A DNA stretch of 64,000 bases, taken from Ligilactobacillus aviarius subsp. aviarius DSM 20655. Lineage in GTDB: Bacteria; Bacillota; Bacilli; Lactobacillales; Lactobacillaceae. This document shows, in pieces, positions 44,666 to 55,643 of the stretch; positions within the stretch are counted from its first letter, which is position 1, and every line of letters begins with the position of its first letter. Both the position numbers and the translations under genes were made by a program. The stretch is from the NCBI RefSeq assembly GCF_001436315.1, contig NZ_AYZA01000019.1:86189-150188 (forward strand). The letters are read 5' to 3'. The notes under the pieces were generated by a model. That model ran no database searches and was not told where the DNA came from. It worked only from the letters and a program-made list of their open reading frames with translations.

Positions 44666-44674
44666 GAGGAAATT

Positions 44675-44902
44675 ATGCGACGGCAAAGTTTTTACCGGTA
44701 TTTAATGTCTTTGCGTGATCCGAATAAGCATGATGAGGTCACGCAGTTTGCCAATGATGCGTTTTACGACCAAGGATTTCCGAAACAAGCGGATGATTAC
44801 CATGAAGTGTCGGATTATTTAGAAATGAACGCATCTTACTTGCCCTCGATGAGCATTTTTGATCAGGTTTGGCAAGGATATACAGATAAAATGGATAATT
44901 AA
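44675..44902 (+). CDS. YozE family protein (UPF0346)
   Basis: 75 residues, SFYRYLMSLRDPNKHDEVTQFANDAF and YHEVSDYLEMNA, the SAM-like small fold of YozE, usual length 70-75. AGGAGG precedes ATG 44675. Function unknown. Close spacing on both sides suggests one transcript from the GDSL gene to rbgA. Confidence 0.88.
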   Translation: MRRQSFYRYLMSLRDPNKHDEVTQFANDAFYDQGFPKQADDYHEVSDYLEMNASYLPSMSIFDQVWQGYTDKMDN

Positions 44903-44912
44903 GGAGAATGAT

Positions 44913-45779
44913 ATGACAGTAATTCAATGGTATCCCGGACACATGGCGAAAGCGGTCCGGCAAGTAAAGGAAAACTTGAAACTCGTTGACATCGTGCTTG
45001 AACTCGTTGATGCACGGTTACCGGAATCGTCTCGTAATCCGCAACTCGAAGAAATTTTACAAAATAAATTAACGATTCGGGTCTTAACGAAGGCGGATCT
45101 AGCTGATCCTAAGTTAAACCGTGAATGGGTCAAATATTATGAAGACCACGGCCAGCCCGCGGTTGCAATTAACAGTAATCAAGGATCGTTGAAAATTATT
45201 GAAAAGAAGATCAAAGAAGTCATGGCGGATAAACTGGCCCGGCGGCAAGAAAAAGGCATTATTAATCAACGGGTTAAAGTGATGTGCATTGGAATTCCAA
45301 ACGTTGGAAAGTCAACATTGCTTAACCACCTTGTTAAAAAGAACATTGCCCAAACAGGAAATAAACCTGGGGTAACCAAGTCTCAACAATGGTTGAAAGC
45401 CGGCAAGACGTTACAGTTGCTTGATACCCCTGGGATTCTGTGGCCGAAATTTGAAGATCCATTGGTCGGCAAAAAGCTGGCTTTGACCGGAGCAATCAAG
45501 GATACGCTATATGCTAAAGATGACGTTGCGTTGTACGCATTGGAATATTTTGTTGAAAATCATCCTTCAGAATTAATGGATCGTTACCATCTAACCGAAG
45601 ATGAAATTCATGATACAACCGTTAATTTGTTGCTGAATTTAACCAAAAAAATGGGCTTTAAGGAAGATTATGACCGGGCAAGCGAACGGTTGATCTTTGA
45701 AATTCGAAAGAGTAAACTCGGACGATATACACTTGACTCTTTGCCGGGTGAAAATCAGGAAGATTCAAATGAAAATTAG
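44913..45779 (+). CDS. rbgA: Ribosome biogenesis GTPase RbgA (YlqF)
   Basis: 288 residues from ATG 44913, six bases after [26 protein letters not shown] is the RbgA N-terminus. The GTPase motifs are circularly permuted: G4 TKADL (about 58) precedes G1 [14 protein letters not shown] (about 127) and G3 DTPG (about 172). The C-terminal ANTAR-like helical domain follows. Required for late 50S assembly. Overlaps rnhB by 11 bases. Confidence 0.95.
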   Translation: MTVIQWYPGHMAKAVRQVKENLKLVDIVLELVDARLPESSRNPQLEEILQNKLTIRVLTKADLADPKLNREWVKYYEDHGQPAVAINSNQGSLKIIEKKIKEVMADKLARRQEKGIINQRVKVMCIGIPNVGKSTLLNHLVKKNIAQTGNKPGVTKSQQWLKAGKTLQLLDTPGILWPKFEDPLVGKKLALTGAIKDTLYAKDDVALYALEYFVENHPSELMDRYHLTEDEIHDTTVNLLLNLTKKMGFKEDYDRASERLIFEIRKSKLGRYTLDSLPGENQEDSNEN

Positions 45780-46521
45780 TGAAATCAAAACCCAACTAAA
45801 TGAAAATCCAACTGAAAGTTTCATTAATGAATTGCAAGATGATCCGCGCAAAGGAGTTCAACAGGCCCTTCAAAGTTATTTTCGCCGGAAGAAACGTGAA
45901 CGTGAAAAGGAGGCTGCGTTTGAGCACCGGCTGCAGTATGAACGGTCATTTTGGAATCAGGGAATTGATTTGATTGCTGGCATTGATGAGGTCGGTCGCG
46001 GCCCATTAGCTGGACCTGTCGTTTCAGCTGCGGTAATTTTACCGCACGACTTTCATGTGATTGACGTGAACGATTCAAAACAACTTTCTGAAAAGAAACG
46101 TGAGAAATTGTATCAGCTGATTCTTGAACAAGCAGTCGCTGTTGGAATTGGGATTGCTGATGCTGCTGAAATTGATGAGTTGAATATTTATCAAGCGACG
46201 CGAAAAGCAATGTTGCAGGCGGTTCAAAATCTTCAAGTTATTCCGCAACAGTTGATCATTGATGCGATGGAGATCGACACTTCGATTCCGCAGCTGAAGT
46301 TGATCAAGGGCGATGCTAAATCGGCGTCGATTTCAGCTGCCAGTATCGTTGCAAAGGAATTTCGTGATCACTTAATGCAATTTTATGACCGGATTTATCC
46401 GGGCTATGATTTTGCGCATAATGTTGGTTATGGAACGGCCAACCATCTTGATGGATTGAAGAAATTCGGAATCACTCCGATTCATCGCAAATCATTTGAA
46501 CCTGTAAGTAAATTTAAATAA
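45769..46521 (+). CDS. rnhB: Ribonuclease HII
   Basis: 250 residues from ATG 45769, inside the end of rbgA. An N-terminal helical extension (about 1-60) typical of Firmicute RNase HII precedes the catalytic part [21 protein letters not shown] (Asp-Glu), [10 protein letters not shown] (Asp) and [11 protein letters not shown] (Asp later in [10 protein letters not shown]). Removes ribonucleotides misincorporated in DNA and RNA primers. The rbgA-rnhB-dprA-topA order is conserved in lactobacilli. Confidence 0.95.
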   Translation: MKISEIKTQLNENPTESFINELQDDPRKGVQQALQSYFRRKKREREKEAAFEHRLQYERSFWNQGIDLIAGIDEVGRGPLAGPVVSAAVILPHDFHVIDVNDSKQLSEKKREKLYQLILEQAVAVGIGIADAAEIDELNIYQATRKAMLQAVQNLQVIPQQLIIDAMEIDTSIPQLKLIKGDAKSASISAASIVAKEFRDHLMQFYDRIYPGYDFAHNVGYGTANHLDGLKKFGITPIHRKSFEPVSKFK

Positions 46522-46574
46522 AATCAGACTTCTTTGCGTAGCTATTAGTAGGCGGGCGTGAAAGGAGTTTTTTT

Positions 46575-47438
46575 ATGGCGTTTGAAGAATTTATTTTACG
46601 GGTGCGGGCGTGTATTGGAATCGGGCTGGCAACCGAGTTTAAGATTTACCAATTTATTAAGCAAAATAAGCGGGTTCCAAATTTAAACGATTTTATTCAA
46701 ATTATGGATGGAAAATATGCAATTGCAAGCGATGCGTATATGCGGATCTTTTCAAAGAAGACAACTGAACTTTTGCAACAAACCTTAGCATTTTCAAAGT
46801 ATATTACGATTTTTGATCAGGCTTATCCGGTCAAGCTGCGGGAAATTTATCATCCGCCGCTCGTTTTGTTTTATCGTGGGAACCTTGAGTTGCTCCAAAG
46901 AAAAGCGTTAGCAATCGTTGGTGCTCGCCAGCACAGTTCATACTCGCATGAAGTGTTGCAAGGACTGATTCCCCCAATCGTTCAGAATAAAATCATAACG
47001 ATTAGCGGACTAGCTCAAGGAGTCGATAGTTTATGTCACCGGTTAACGATCAATTCTGGCGGGGATACGGTTGGCGTGATTGGGACCGGGATGAATCGGG
47101 TTTATCCGCGATGTAACCAGGAGCTTCAGTATGAAATGATGCAAAATCATTTAGTGATTTCTGAATACGTTTATGATGAAGAACCGCGAGCATGGCATTT
47201 CCCTGAGAGGAACCGAATCATTGCAGGCCTATGCGATTCATTGATGGTTACGGAAGCTAAGGAACGCAGCGGCAGTTTGATTACGGCAAATCTTGCGCTG
47301 CAAGAGAACCGTAATGTTTTGGCAATTCCAGGAAAAATCAACGCGGGACTTTCACGCGGATGCAACCTTTTGATTCGTGAAGGAGCCAAACCGGTTTTAG
47401 AAAGCCAAGACATTCTCGAAGAATTTTTAGTACAATAA
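46575..47438 (+). CDS. dprA: DNA-processing protein DprA
   Basis: 287 residues. N-terminal helical part, then the extended Rossmann fold with ALAIVGARQHSSYS, ITISGLAQGVDSLCHRLTINSGGDTVGVIGTGMNRVYP, HFPERNRIIAGLCDSLMVTEA and SGSLITANLALQENRNVLAIPG. AAAGGAG precedes ATG 46575. Loads RecA on incoming single strands in natural transformation; present in most lactobacilli whether or not competence is active. Confidence 0.93.
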   Translation: MAFEEFILRVRACIGIGLATEFKIYQFIKQNKRVPNLNDFIQIMDGKYAIASDAYMRIFSKKTTELLQQTLAFSKYITIFDQAYPVKLREIYHPPLVLFYRGNLELLQRKALAIVGARQHSSYSHEVLQGLIPPIVQNKIITISGLAQGVDSLCHRLTINSGGDTVGVIGTGMNRVYPRCNQELQYEMMQNHLVISEYVYDEEPRAWHFPERNRIIAGLCDSLMVTEAKERSGSLITANLALQENRNVLAIPGKINAGLSRGCNLLIREGAKPVLESQDILEEFLVQ

Positions 47439-47505
47439 CTTGACAAGGTTTATTCGTTTGTCCTAACATGTATACCGATTTTAGAGAATGTTAAGGAGTG
47501 GTTGG

Positions 47506-49629
47506 ATGCCTGCAGCCAAAACGAAAACAACAGGTCGAAAAACGAAAAAGAAAACCACGAGAAAAGTTAAAAAGAATTTAGTGATTGTGGAATCACCATC
47601 AAAGGCTAAAACGATTCAAAAGTATTTAGGATCACGGTATAAGGTAATGGCAAGTTTAGGTCATATTCGTGATTTACCTAAAAGTAAAATGGGAATCGAC
47701 ATTGAAAATGATTATGAACCACACTATATTTCAATTCGTGGTAAAGGCGACGTTATTAAAGAACTTCGCAAAGAAGCAAAGAAAGCAAACCATGTGTACC
47801 TTGCATCTGACCCGGACCGTGAAGGGGAAGCAATCGCATGGCATCTTTCATACTTGTTAGGACTTGACCCGCATGATAAAAACCGGGTCGTATTTAATGA
47901 AATTACTAAGGATACAGTCAAGAATGCATTTAAAACTCCGCGATCAATCGATATGAACTTGGTTGATGCCCAACAAGCACGGCGGGTTCTCGACCGATTA
48001 GTTGGATATTCGATTTCCCCTATTTTATGGGCCAAGATCAAAAAGGGGCTATCGGCTGGTCGGGTGCAATCGATTGCCTTAAATTTGATCATTAAGCGGG
48101 AAGAAGAAATTAAAAAGTTCGTTCCGGAAGAATATTGGACAATTGATGGTCAATTCCAAAAGGGACGTTCAAAGTTTAATGCCGATTTTTATGGTAAGAA
48201 CGGTAAAAAGGTTAAACCGAAAAATAATGATGAAGTGCAAGCAATTTTAGCTGATCTTGATTCGAAAAAGCCATTTACGATTGCGAACGTTGAAAAGAAA
48301 GAACGGCGGCGGCAACCTCCATTGCCGTTTACGACGTCAACGATGCAACAGGTTGCAAACAACTCTTTGAAGTTTAGAACTTCAAAGACAATGATGGTTG
48401 CACAACAATTATATGAAGGAATCAATATTGGACGCGGCGGGGCCGTCGGATTGATCACTTACATGCGGACGGACTCAACTCGAATTTCAGCGGTTGCTAA
48501 GCATGAAGCCTCGAAGTTTATTCATGATGAATATGGGGCTGAGTATGCAGCTCTTAAACCGCGAGTTGGTAAGTTGCCTGAAGGGGCGCAGGACGCTCAC
48601 GAAGCGATTCGGCCATCGTCTGTAATGCGCACCCCAGCATCTCTTAAGAAGTATTTGACTCCAGATCAGATGAAACTTTATTCATTAATTTGGTCACGGT
48701 TTGTTGCGAGTCAAATGACTCCGGCGGTTTATGATACTGCTCGCGTTGACCTTGAACAAAATGGAATTACTTACCGGGCAAATGGTTCGCAAATGAAATT
48801 CCCAGGATTTACAAAGGTTTATCAGGATGCTTCTAAGAAGGATAATAAGTTACCTGACTTAGCAGTTGGTGAAGAAGTCAAAATGGTTAAAAATCAACCG
48901 AACCAACACTTCACGTTGCCACCTGCACGGTATACTGAAGCGGCTTTAATCAAGACGTTGGAAAGCAATGGTGTTGGGCGACCATCAACGTATGCGCCAA
49001 CCTTAAATACCATCCAAAAACGGTACTACGTAAAACTAGTTGCGCGGAAGTTTGAACCGACTGAATTAGGTGAAATTGTAAATCAAATGATCAAGGATTG
49101 CTTCCCTGATATTTTGAATATTGATTTCACGGCTGATTTGGAGGACCAACTTGACGAAATTGAAGAAGGAAAACGTCAGTGGGTCAAGGTGGTTGATGAA
49201 TTTTACAAGCCATTTGAAAAGGAACTTAATAGCGCTTCTGCCAAAATTGAAAAAGTCCGTATCAAAGATGAACCGGCTGGGTTTAACTGTGAAATTTGCG
49301 GTGCACCAATGGTTGTTAAGATGGGCCGGTATGGTAAGTTTTATGCTTGCAGCCGTTTTCCAGAATGTCGAAATACAAAAGCCATTACAAAGGAAATTGG
49401 AGTTAAATGTCCGAAATGCAAGCAGGGCGAAATCCTTGAACGAAAATCAAAGAAAAACCGGATCTTTTATGGTTGTTCGCGGTATCCGGATTGTGATTTT
49501 GTTTCATGGGATATGCCGGTTGGACGTAATTGTCCGAAAGATGGACACTATTTGGTATACAAAAAGAGTCGCAAGGGTCGGCAAGTTGTATGTCCAAACG
49601 GTGATTATGAAGAACCAATTGAAAAATAG
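47506..49629 (+). CDS. topA: DNA topoisomerase I
   Basis: 707 residues from ATG 47506, eight bases after AAGGAG. A Lys-rich N-terminal arm (about 1-22), TOPRIM with [17 protein letters not shown] and [13 protein letters not shown], catalytic Tyr in [14 protein letters not shown], and three C-terminal Cys-rich modules: [30 protein letters not shown], and a third ([14 protein letters not shown]) that keeps only part of the Cys set. Relaxes negative supercoils. Followed by a terminator at 49635-49667. Confidence 0.96.
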   Translation: MPAAKTKTTGRKTKKKTTRKVKKNLVIVESPSKAKTIQKYLGSRYKVMASLGHIRDLPKSKMGIDIENDYEPHYISIRGKGDVIKELRKEAKKANHVYLASDPDREGEAIAWHLSYLLGLDPHDKNRVVFNEITKDTVKNAFKTPRSIDMNLVDAQQARRVLDRLVGYSISPILWAKIKKGLSAGRVQSIALNLIIKREEEIKKFVPEEYWTIDGQFQKGRSKFNADFYGKNGKKVKPKNNDEVQAILADLDSKKPFTIANVEKKERRRQPPLPFTTSTMQQVANNSLKFRTSKTMMVAQQLYEGINIGRGGAVGLITYMRTDSTRISAVAKHEASKFIHDEYGAEYAALKPRVGKLPEGAQDAHEAIRPSSVMRTPASLKKYLTPDQMKLYSLIWSRFVASQMTPAVYDTARVDLEQNGITYRANGSQMKFPGFTKVYQDASKKDNKLPDLAVGEEVKMVKNQPNQHFTLPPARYTEAALIKTLESNGVGRPSTYAPTLNTIQKRYYVKLVARKFEPTELGEIVNQMIKDCFPDILNIDFTADLEDQLDEIEEGKRQWVKVVDEFYKPFEKELNSASAKIEKVRIKDEPAGFNCEICGAPMVVKMGRYGKFYACSRFPECRNTKAITKEIGVKCPKCKQGEILERKSKKNRIFYGCSRYPDCDFVSWDMPVGRNCPKDGHYLVYKKSRKGRQVVCPNGDYEEPIEK

Positions 49630-49634
49630 ATCTC

Positions 49635-49667
49635 AGAGAGGCTGCGACGGATGTCGGAGTCTCTTTT
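49635..49667 (+). terminator. Terminator after topA
   Basis: AGAGGCTGCGAC and GTCGGAGTCTCT form an imperfect stem followed by TTTTTG. Confidence 0.75.
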
Positions 49668-49829
49668 TGCTGAAAAAATACTTAAATCGCTTTTTTGAAG
49701 TGAATTTGTTAAAATACTGGTATCAGTGGTGATTGATTTATTCTTGACTAAATTTGACCATTGGTTAACAATGGACATTATAAATAAATTTATGAACTGA
49801 AAATTAATGAAGAATAAGGAGGAGTTACG

Positions 49830-50357
49830 ATGACAACAATTTGTGCCGTAAAGCATAATGGAAAGACCGCAATTGCGGGTGACGGTCAAGTAACACTTGG
49901 TGAAAAGGTAATTGCAAAGGGGCAAGCACGGAAAGTTCGGCGAATCTATGATAATAAGGTTGCCGTTGGGTTTGCCGGTGGGGTTGCCGATGCAATCAAT
50001 CTTGAAGAACGGTTTGAAAAGAAATTAAATGAATTTAATGATTTGAAACGGGCAGCAGTCGAACTTGCTCAAGAATGGCGGTCAGATCAAACCCTTCAAA
50101 AACTTGAAGCAATGCTGATCGTAAGTGACAAGGATAACTTATTGATCGTTTCTGGGGGCGGCGAAGTCATTGAACCGGATGATGATGTGCTTGCAATTGG
50201 TTCTGGTGGTAATTTTGCTCAAGCAGCGGCAATTGCAATGACAAAGTATTCACCAGAGATGTCAGCGGCTGAAATTGCGCATGCTGCCCTTGATATCGCA
50301 GCGGATATCGATATCTTTACGAACCACAACGTAATCGTTGAAGAACCAGAAGAATAG
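49830..50357 (+). CDS. hslV: ATP-dependent protease peptidase subunit HslV
   Basis: 175 residues, [24 protein letters not shown] with N-terminal Thr after Met removal as nucleophile, and [28 protein letters not shown] precedes ATG 49830. Forms the proteolytic double ring of the HslUV protease; hslU follows after 10 bases. The xerC gene often found just before hslV in Bacilli is not here. Confidence 0.96.
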   Translation: MTTICAVKHNGKTAIAGDGQVTLGEKVIAKGQARKVRRIYDNKVAVGFAGGVADAINLEERFEKKLNEFNDLKRAAVELAQEWRSDQTLQKLEAMLIVSDKDNLLIVSGGGEVIEPDDDVLAIGSGGNFAQAAAIAMTKYSPEMSAAEIAHAALDIAADIDIFTNHNVIVEEPEE

Positions 50358-50367
50358 AGGAATTGAA

Positions 50368-51780
50368 ATGCAAACAAGCGAAAAAACTCCAAGTCAAATT
50401 GTGAGTGAACTTGATAAGTATATTATTGGGCAAAAGCAAGCGAAAAAAGCAGTTGCAGTTGCTTTACGAAATCGTTACCGTCGAATGCAATTAAACGATG
50501 AAATGCAAGAAGAAATCAAGCCCAAGAACCTGCTAATGATCGGGCCAACAGGGGTTGGAAAAACTGAAATTGCGCGACGGCTTGCTAAAATTGTCAATGC
50601 GCCGTTTGTCAAGGTTGAAGCTACTAAATTTACAGAAGTCGGTTATGTAGGACGTGACGTTGAATCAATGGTCCGGGATCTTGTTGAAGTTTCATACAAG
50701 ATGGAACAGGATGAAATGTACGCCCGGGTTCGCAGCCAAGCAGTGCAAAAAGCAAATGAACGGTTAGCAAAGATTATCGTTCCAGCACAACGAAAAGAAA
50801 AACGTCAAAATCAACAAGCCGATTTCATGAAAATGATGCAGGATTTGCAACAAGGCAAGTTACCAAGCTTTGAAGATCCAAATAAAGAAGAACCGGTTGA
50901 TGCTGAAACCCAAAGTAAGCGGATGAGCGTTAAGGATCAACTTCAACGCGGTCTCTTAGAAAATCAAGAAGTTACGATTGAAATGGACGATCCACGGCAA
51001 CAGTTCAATAATGAATCAGGCATGCTTGGCCAGATGGGAATTGATTTGAATGACCTTGGTTCAATGATGCCGAAGAAACGGGTAAAACGGACGTTACCTG
51101 TTAAGGAAGCCCGGGAAGTCTTCATCCGTGAAGAATCTGAAAAGTTAGTTGACTCAGCTGATATTGGAGCTGCCGCCATTAAGCGGGCTGAAAATTCAGG
51201 AATTATTTTCATTGATGAAATTGATAAAATTGCTTCAACGGGCAAGCAAAATAGCAGTGAAGTTTCACGTGAAGGGGTCCAACGGGACATCTTACCGATC
51301 GTTGAAGGTTCACAAATTAAGACAAAGTACGGAATTGTCAAAACCGATCACATTTTGTTTATTGGTTCGGGAGCATTTGCAGAAAGCAAACCAAGTGATT
51401 TGATTGCTGAACTTCAAGGACGGTTCCCAATTCGGGTCGAACTTGACGAATTGAAGAAGGAAGATTTCGTGAAGATTCTAACTGAACCGAAGAATGCCTT
51501 GATTAAACAATATATTGCATTGATTGGAACGGATAACATTTCAGTAACCTTTACGATCGAAGCAATTGAAAAGATTGCTGAAATTGCATACCGGGTTAAC
51601 CATGAAAATGAAAATATTGGTGCGCGACGGTTGCATACAATTTTGGAAAAATTGCTTGAAGATTTGCTTTATGAAGGCCCAGATATGCAAATGGGTGAAA
51701 TTACGATTACCGAATCATATGTTGAAGACAAGATTGGATCAATTGCAGCTGATAAAGATTTGTCACGTTACATTTTGTAA
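50368..51780 (+). CDS. hslU: ATP-dependent protease ATPase subunit HslU
   Basis: 470 residues from ATG 50368, after [31 protein letters not shown], Walker [19 protein letters not shown] (about 59), the I domain (about 110-240), Walker [12 protein letters not shown] (about 282), sensor residues, and the C-terminal hook ending LSRYIL that inserts in HslV to open it. Unfolds substrates and feeds them into HslV. Confidence 0.96.
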   Translation: MQTSEKTPSQIVSELDKYIIGQKQAKKAVAVALRNRYRRMQLNDEMQEEIKPKNLLMIGPTGVGKTEIARRLAKIVNAPFVKVEATKFTEVGYVGRDVESMVRDLVEVSYKMEQDEMYARVRSQAVQKANERLAKIIVPAQRKEKRQNQQADFMKMMQDLQQGKLPSFEDPNKEEPVDAETQSKRMSVKDQLQRGLLENQEVTIEMDDPRQQFNNESGMLGQMGIDLNDLGSMMPKKRVKRTLPVKEAREVFIREESEKLVDSADIGAAAIKRAENSGIIFIDEIDKIASTGKQNSSEVSREGVQRDILPIVEGSQIKTKYGIVKTDHILFIGSGAFAESKPSDLIAELQGRFPIRVELDELKKEDFVKILTEPKNALIKQYIALIGTDNISVTFTIEAIEKIAEIAYRVNHENENIGARRLHTILEKLLEDLLYEGPDMQMGEITITESYVEDKIGSIAADKDLSRYIL

Positions 51781-51799
51781 TTGAAGCGGAGGCTTAAAA

Positions 51800-52675
51800 A
51801 TGGCAATTACGATCGAAAATCAAAAGATGGCAGCAACCATCAATGAACATGGAGCAGAATTAGTCAGTTTAATCAATAAAACAAACGGAAAAGAATATAT
51901 GTGGAGTGGCGACGCAAAGTATTGGGGACGACACGCTCCGGTTCTTTTCCCAACGGTTGGACGATTAAAGGATGACACTTATACGGTTGATGGTCAGGAA
52001 TATCATATGAACCAGCACGGATTTGCACGCGATATGGACTTTGATGTTTTAAAGGTTGAAGCCGATCAGGTTATCTTTGAATTGCATTCATCTGATCAAA
52101 CGAAAAAGTTATATCCATATGATTTCATTTTAAGATTAGCATTTAAGTTAACGGATAATGGGGTTCAAGTTGGCTATGAAGTTGAAAACCCGGCGGATGA
52201 AGAAATGTGGTTTGGAATTGGCGGGCATCCGGCTTTTAAAGTTCCAATGGATGGTGATCACTTTTACGATGACTATGTTGTTAAGCTTGAACCGCAAACT
52301 GCTCGGAACATCATTCCGTTGAACGGACCGTATGCTGATATTGATCATTTGAAAGAAGAACGGACATCTGAAATTGAAGTAAGCCATGAACGTTTCAAAG
52401 ATGATGCGGTTATTTTAGATCTTGGAGAGGAACCAACAACGGTTACGCTGACCGATAACGATCAGCGGCATGGAGTTCAATTAAAGACCGCGGACGCGAA
52501 GTATGTCGGTGTATGGTCATGCTATCCGCAAGAAGGTCAATATGTTTGCCTTGAACCATGGTGGAGTATTGCTGATACGGTTGATTCAGACCACGATTTT
52601 AAACATAAATTTGCTAATAATCATTTGGCAGCTCATCAAACATTTAAAACTGAATATGAAATTGATGTCTTTTAA
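51800..52675 (+). CDS. Aldose 1-epimerase-like protein (LacX type)
   Basis: 291 residues. Aldose-epimerase beta-sandwich with GAELVSLINKTNGKEYMWSGD, FPTVGRLKDDTYTVDGQEYHMNQHGFARD (His pair), GIGGHPAFKVP and CLEPWWSIAD. This is the LacX-like branch of the family. AGCGGAGG precedes ATG 51800. It often follows hslU in lactobacilli. Probably a mutarotase for a hexose or hexose phosphate; the substrate is not determined. Confidence 0.88.
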   Translation: MAITIENQKMAATINEHGAELVSLINKTNGKEYMWSGDAKYWGRHAPVLFPTVGRLKDDTYTVDGQEYHMNQHGFARDMDFDVLKVEADQVIFELHSSDQTKKLYPYDFILRLAFKLTDNGVQVGYEVENPADEEMWFGIGGHPAFKVPMDGDHFYDDYVVKLEPQTARNIIPLNGPYADIDHLKEERTSEIEVSHERFKDDAVILDLGEEPTTVTLTDNDQRHGVQLKTADAKYVGVWSCYPQEGQYVCLEPWWSIADTVDSDHDFKHKFANNHLAAHQTFKTEYEIDVF

Positions 52676-52682
52676 AGATGAC

Positions 52683-52719
52683 AAAAGCGGTTGTGCTGAA
52701 TAACACAACCGCTTTTTAT
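52683..52719. terminator. Bidirectional terminator between the epimerase gene and plsY
   Basis: AAAAGCGGTTGTG pairs with CACAACCGCTTTTT around CTGAATAA; T-runs on both strands. Confidence 0.92.
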
Positions 52720-52731
52720 GTAATATTTATT

Positions 52732-53358
52732 TTATTTTTTCTTTTCTTTGCGTTGACGCAACCAATATCCAAGGCCAAATGGAACCATATTTTCCGTTCC
52801 GTTTTTAATTCGTTCGATATTTTTCCAGTGACGAATGAAAACAAAAATCGTTAGGACAACTGCCACGCCGATCAAGACCGGATCGCCAAAGAAAAATGAA
52901 ACGATGGTAATGATCGTAAAGCCAACCATACTTGCCATACTAACCATACTTGTAAGTAAAATTGTAATTAAGAAAATCGCCCATGCTAAAAGGAAAAACT
53001 TCCAATTATAAACTAACAGGGCTCCCGCACTGGTTGCAACGGCTTTTCCACCTTTGAAACCGGCAAAGATTGGGAAAACGTGGCCGATGATTGCTGAAAG
53101 GGCAATCAGCATTGGATTGGCACTTGAATGAAAGAAGTACGGCAACAATGCTGCAAGGGTCCCCTTTAATGAATCCATTAATAAAACAATGATTCCGGCT
53201 TTTTTGCCTAAAACCCGAAAGGTATTGGTTGTGCCCATGTTTCCGCTGCCGTAATCACGGACATCTTTACCATAGAAAATCTTACCGATCAACACTCCCG
53301 AGGGAATTGAACCTAAAAGGTATCCAATTACGAGCATTACAGGAATTTTCCAGCTCAT
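52732..53358 (-). CDS. plsY: Glycerol-3-phosphate acyltransferase
   Basis: 208 residues from ATG 53358 behind GGAGG; an extension of 14 codons upstream contains that site and is not coding. Five transmembrane segments. Family motifs: [32 protein letters not shown] and [15 protein letters not shown]. Transfers acyl from acyl-phosphate to glycerol-3-phosphate, the first step of phospholipid synthesis. Divergent from parE, as in most Lactobacillales. Confidence 0.95.
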   Translation of the reverse strand: MSWKIPVMLVIGYLLGSIPSGVLIGKIFYGKDVRDYGSGNMGTTNTFRVLGKKAGIIVLLMDSLKGTLAALLPYFFHSSANPMLIALSAIIGHVFPIFAGFKGGKAVATSAGALLVYNWKFFLLAWAIFLITILLTSMVSMASMVGFTIITIVSFFFGDPVLIGVAVVLTIFVFIRHWKNIERIKNGTENMVPFGLGYWLRQRKEKKK

Positions 53359-53495
53359 TCGGTAACCTCCTTTTAAGAATATCAAACTCGATTTTAACAC
53401 TTTCCAACACTTCCGGCAATTATGTTGAAAACAATTAGCTTAATAAAAAATGAACAATTTGAATTTGAATCATCATCCCGGAACGGCAGTGAATG

Positions 53496-53504
53496 TGCTA
53501 TAAT
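53496..53504 (+). promoter_or_regulatory. Extended -10 promoter of parE-parC
   Basis: TGCTATAAT with TATAAT at 53499-53504; the 80-base leader ends with GAAAGG nine bases before ATG 53586. Confidence 0.55.
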
Positions 53505-53585
53505 CTTTAGCGTGTCAATTTAACTAATTATTAGAATTAAAGAATAAAAAAGAAACTAGAAATCATTAAAGAAAGGTTGAAGCGC

Positions 53586-55640
53586 ATGGCAAATAATAAC
53601 TATGGCGACGATTCAATCCAAGTTTTAAAGGGACTTGAAGCTGTTCGGAAACGTCCCGGGATGTACATTGGTTCAACTGATTCACGCGGACTACATCACT
53701 TGGTCTACGAAATCGTTGATAATGCGGTTGATGAAGCATTATCAGGATACGGAAAAGAAATCGATGTGACGATCCATGCCGATGAATCAATTACCGTTTC
53801 AGACTATGGCCGGGGAATGCCGGTCGGAATGCATGAAATGGGGATCCCAACAGTCGAAGTTATTTTTACCGTTTTGCACGCTGGCGGAAAATTCGGTCAA
53901 GGCGAATATAAGACATCCGGTGGACTCCACGGGGTTGGGGCCTCGGTTGTTAATGCTTTGTCTGAAAAATTAACGGTCAATACGGTCCGCGATGGCGTTG
54001 AATACGAAGAAGACTTTGTTAACGGCGGCCAACCAGTTGGAACTTTGCGTAAAATCGGTAAAACTTCAAAGAAGAGCGGAACAACCGTTACCTTTAAGCC
54101 AGATCCAACGATTTTTTCAACGACCCATTATAATTACGATACGCTGGCTGAACGGTTGCGTGAATCAGCTTTCTTATTGAAGGGCGTTAAGATCACGTTA
54201 ACGGATGAACGTGACGGCGGGGAACAGGATGTTTTCCATTTCGAAGAAGGAATCAAAGAATTCGTTACGTACTTAAATGAAGATAAGGATACATTGGGCG
54301 ATGTCATGTACTTTGAAGGTTCAAAGGACGGCGTTGAAGTTGAAGTCGCAGCCCAATACAATGACGGCTATTCAGAAACGATCATGTCGTTCGTTAACAA
54401 TGTGCGGACGAAGGATGGCGGAACGCATGAAGCCGGAATGAAATCAGCATGGACAAAGGCATTTAATGAATATGCCCGTAAAGTGGGATTGTTAAAGGAA
54501 CGTGCGCGGAACTTAGACGGTAGTGACGTTCGCGAAGGCCTTTCAGCAATCGTTTCGGTTCGGATTCCAGAAGAATTATTGCAATTTGAAGGCCAGACGA
54601 AGGGAAAATTGGGAACTCCCGAAGCCCGGTCAATCGTTGATGGCGTCGTTAATGAGCAGTTGCAATACTATTTGATGGAAAATGGAGAGTTTGCCCAAGA
54701 CCTTGTTCGAAAAGCAATGAAAGCGCGGGATGCCCGTGAAGCAGCGCGGAAAGCCCGCGATGAAAGCCGAAACGGAAAGAAACGGCGGAAAAAGGATCAA
54801 TTGCTTTCAGGGAAACTGACGCCTGCGCAATCGAAAAACGCGAAGAAGAATGAATTGTTCCTTGTCGAAGGGGATTCTGCCGGCGGTTCAGCTAAGCAAG
54901 GCCGTGACCGAAAGTTTCAAGCAATTCTTCCGCTTCGAGGTAAGGTTTTAAATACTGAAAAGGCCAAGCTGCAAGATATTGTTAAAAATGAAGAAATCAA
55001 TACAATGATTTATACGATTGGGGCCGGCGTTGGTGCTGATTTCAAACTTGAAGATGCCAATTACGATAAGATCATTATTATGACCGATGCGGATACCGAT
55101 GGCGCGCACATTCAAACGTTATTACTGACATTCTTCTATAAGTACATGCGGCCGTTGATCAATGCTGGTCGAGTATACATTGCATTGCCACCATTGTATA
55201 AGTTGCAAAAGAAAGTTAAGAAGAAGTTAAAGGTTCAATACGCATGGACCGAAGATGAATTGCAACAGGCAACGAAAGAATTTGGCAAGGGTTATACGTT
55301 GCAACGGTTTAAGGGGCTTGGTGAAATGAACGCTGATCAGTTATGGGAAACGACCATGAATCCTGAAACGCGGACGTTAGTACGGGTAAAGATCGACGAT
55401 GAAGCAGTTGCCGAAAAGCGGGTCACAACGTTGATGGGTGATAAAGTTGAACCCCGACGGAAATGGATCGAGCGCAACGTTAAGTTTTCACTTGAAGAAG
55501 ATGGCAGTCTGTTAGATACGGTTGCTGCTGAAGGAGCTCACGGAACTGGAAATGCAGATTCGGCTAAGGAAGCAGAATATTATTCAGAATCCCTTTTTGA
55601 TGATGATTTTCTTAACAATCCAGATGAAAAGGAGGACTAG
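53586..55640 (+). CDS. parE: DNA topoisomerase IV subunit B
   Basis: 684 residues from ATG 53586; an in-frame TTG three codons before overlaps no better site. GHKL ATPase: YEIVDNAVDEALSGYG, YGRGMPVG, GGLHGVGASVVNALS; transducer domain; TOPRIM with LFLVEGDSAGGSAKQGRDR and MTDADTDGAHIQTLLL. The QAVxLRGK-type start (ILPLRGKVLNTEKA) and pairing with parC favour topoisomerase IV over gyrase. Decatenates daughter chromosomes. Confidence 0.95.
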   Translation: MANNNYGDDSIQVLKGLEAVRKRPGMYIGSTDSRGLHHLVYEIVDNAVDEALSGYGKEIDVTIHADESITVSDYGRGMPVGMHEMGIPTVEVIFTVLHAGGKFGQGEYKTSGGLHGVGASVVNALSEKLTVNTVRDGVEYEEDFVNGGQPVGTLRKIGKTSKKSGTTVTFKPDPTIFSTTHYNYDTLAERLRESAFLLKGVKITLTDERDGGEQDVFHFEEGIKEFVTYLNEDKDTLGDVMYFEGSKDGVEVEVAAQYNDGYSETIMSFVNNVRTKDGGTHEAGMKSAWTKAFNEYARKVGLLKERARNLDGSDVREGLSAIVSVRIPEELLQFEGQTKGKLGTPEARSIVDGVVNEQLQYYLMENGEFAQDLVRKAMKARDAREAARKARDESRNGKKRRKKDQLLSGKLTPAQSKNAKKNELFLVEGDSAGGSAKQGRDRKFQAILPLRGKVLNTEKAKLQDIVKNEEINTMIYTIGAGVGADFKLEDANYDKIIIMTDADTDGAHIQTLLLTFFYKYMRPLINAGRVYIALPPLYKLQKKVKKKLKVQYAWTEDELQQATKEFGKGYTLQRFKGLGEMNADQLWETTMNPETRTLVRVKIDDEAVAEKRVTTLMGDKVEPRRKWIERNVKFSLEEDGSLLDTVAAEGAHGTGNADSAKEAEYYSESLFDDDFLNNPDEKED

Positions 55641-55643
55641 CAG

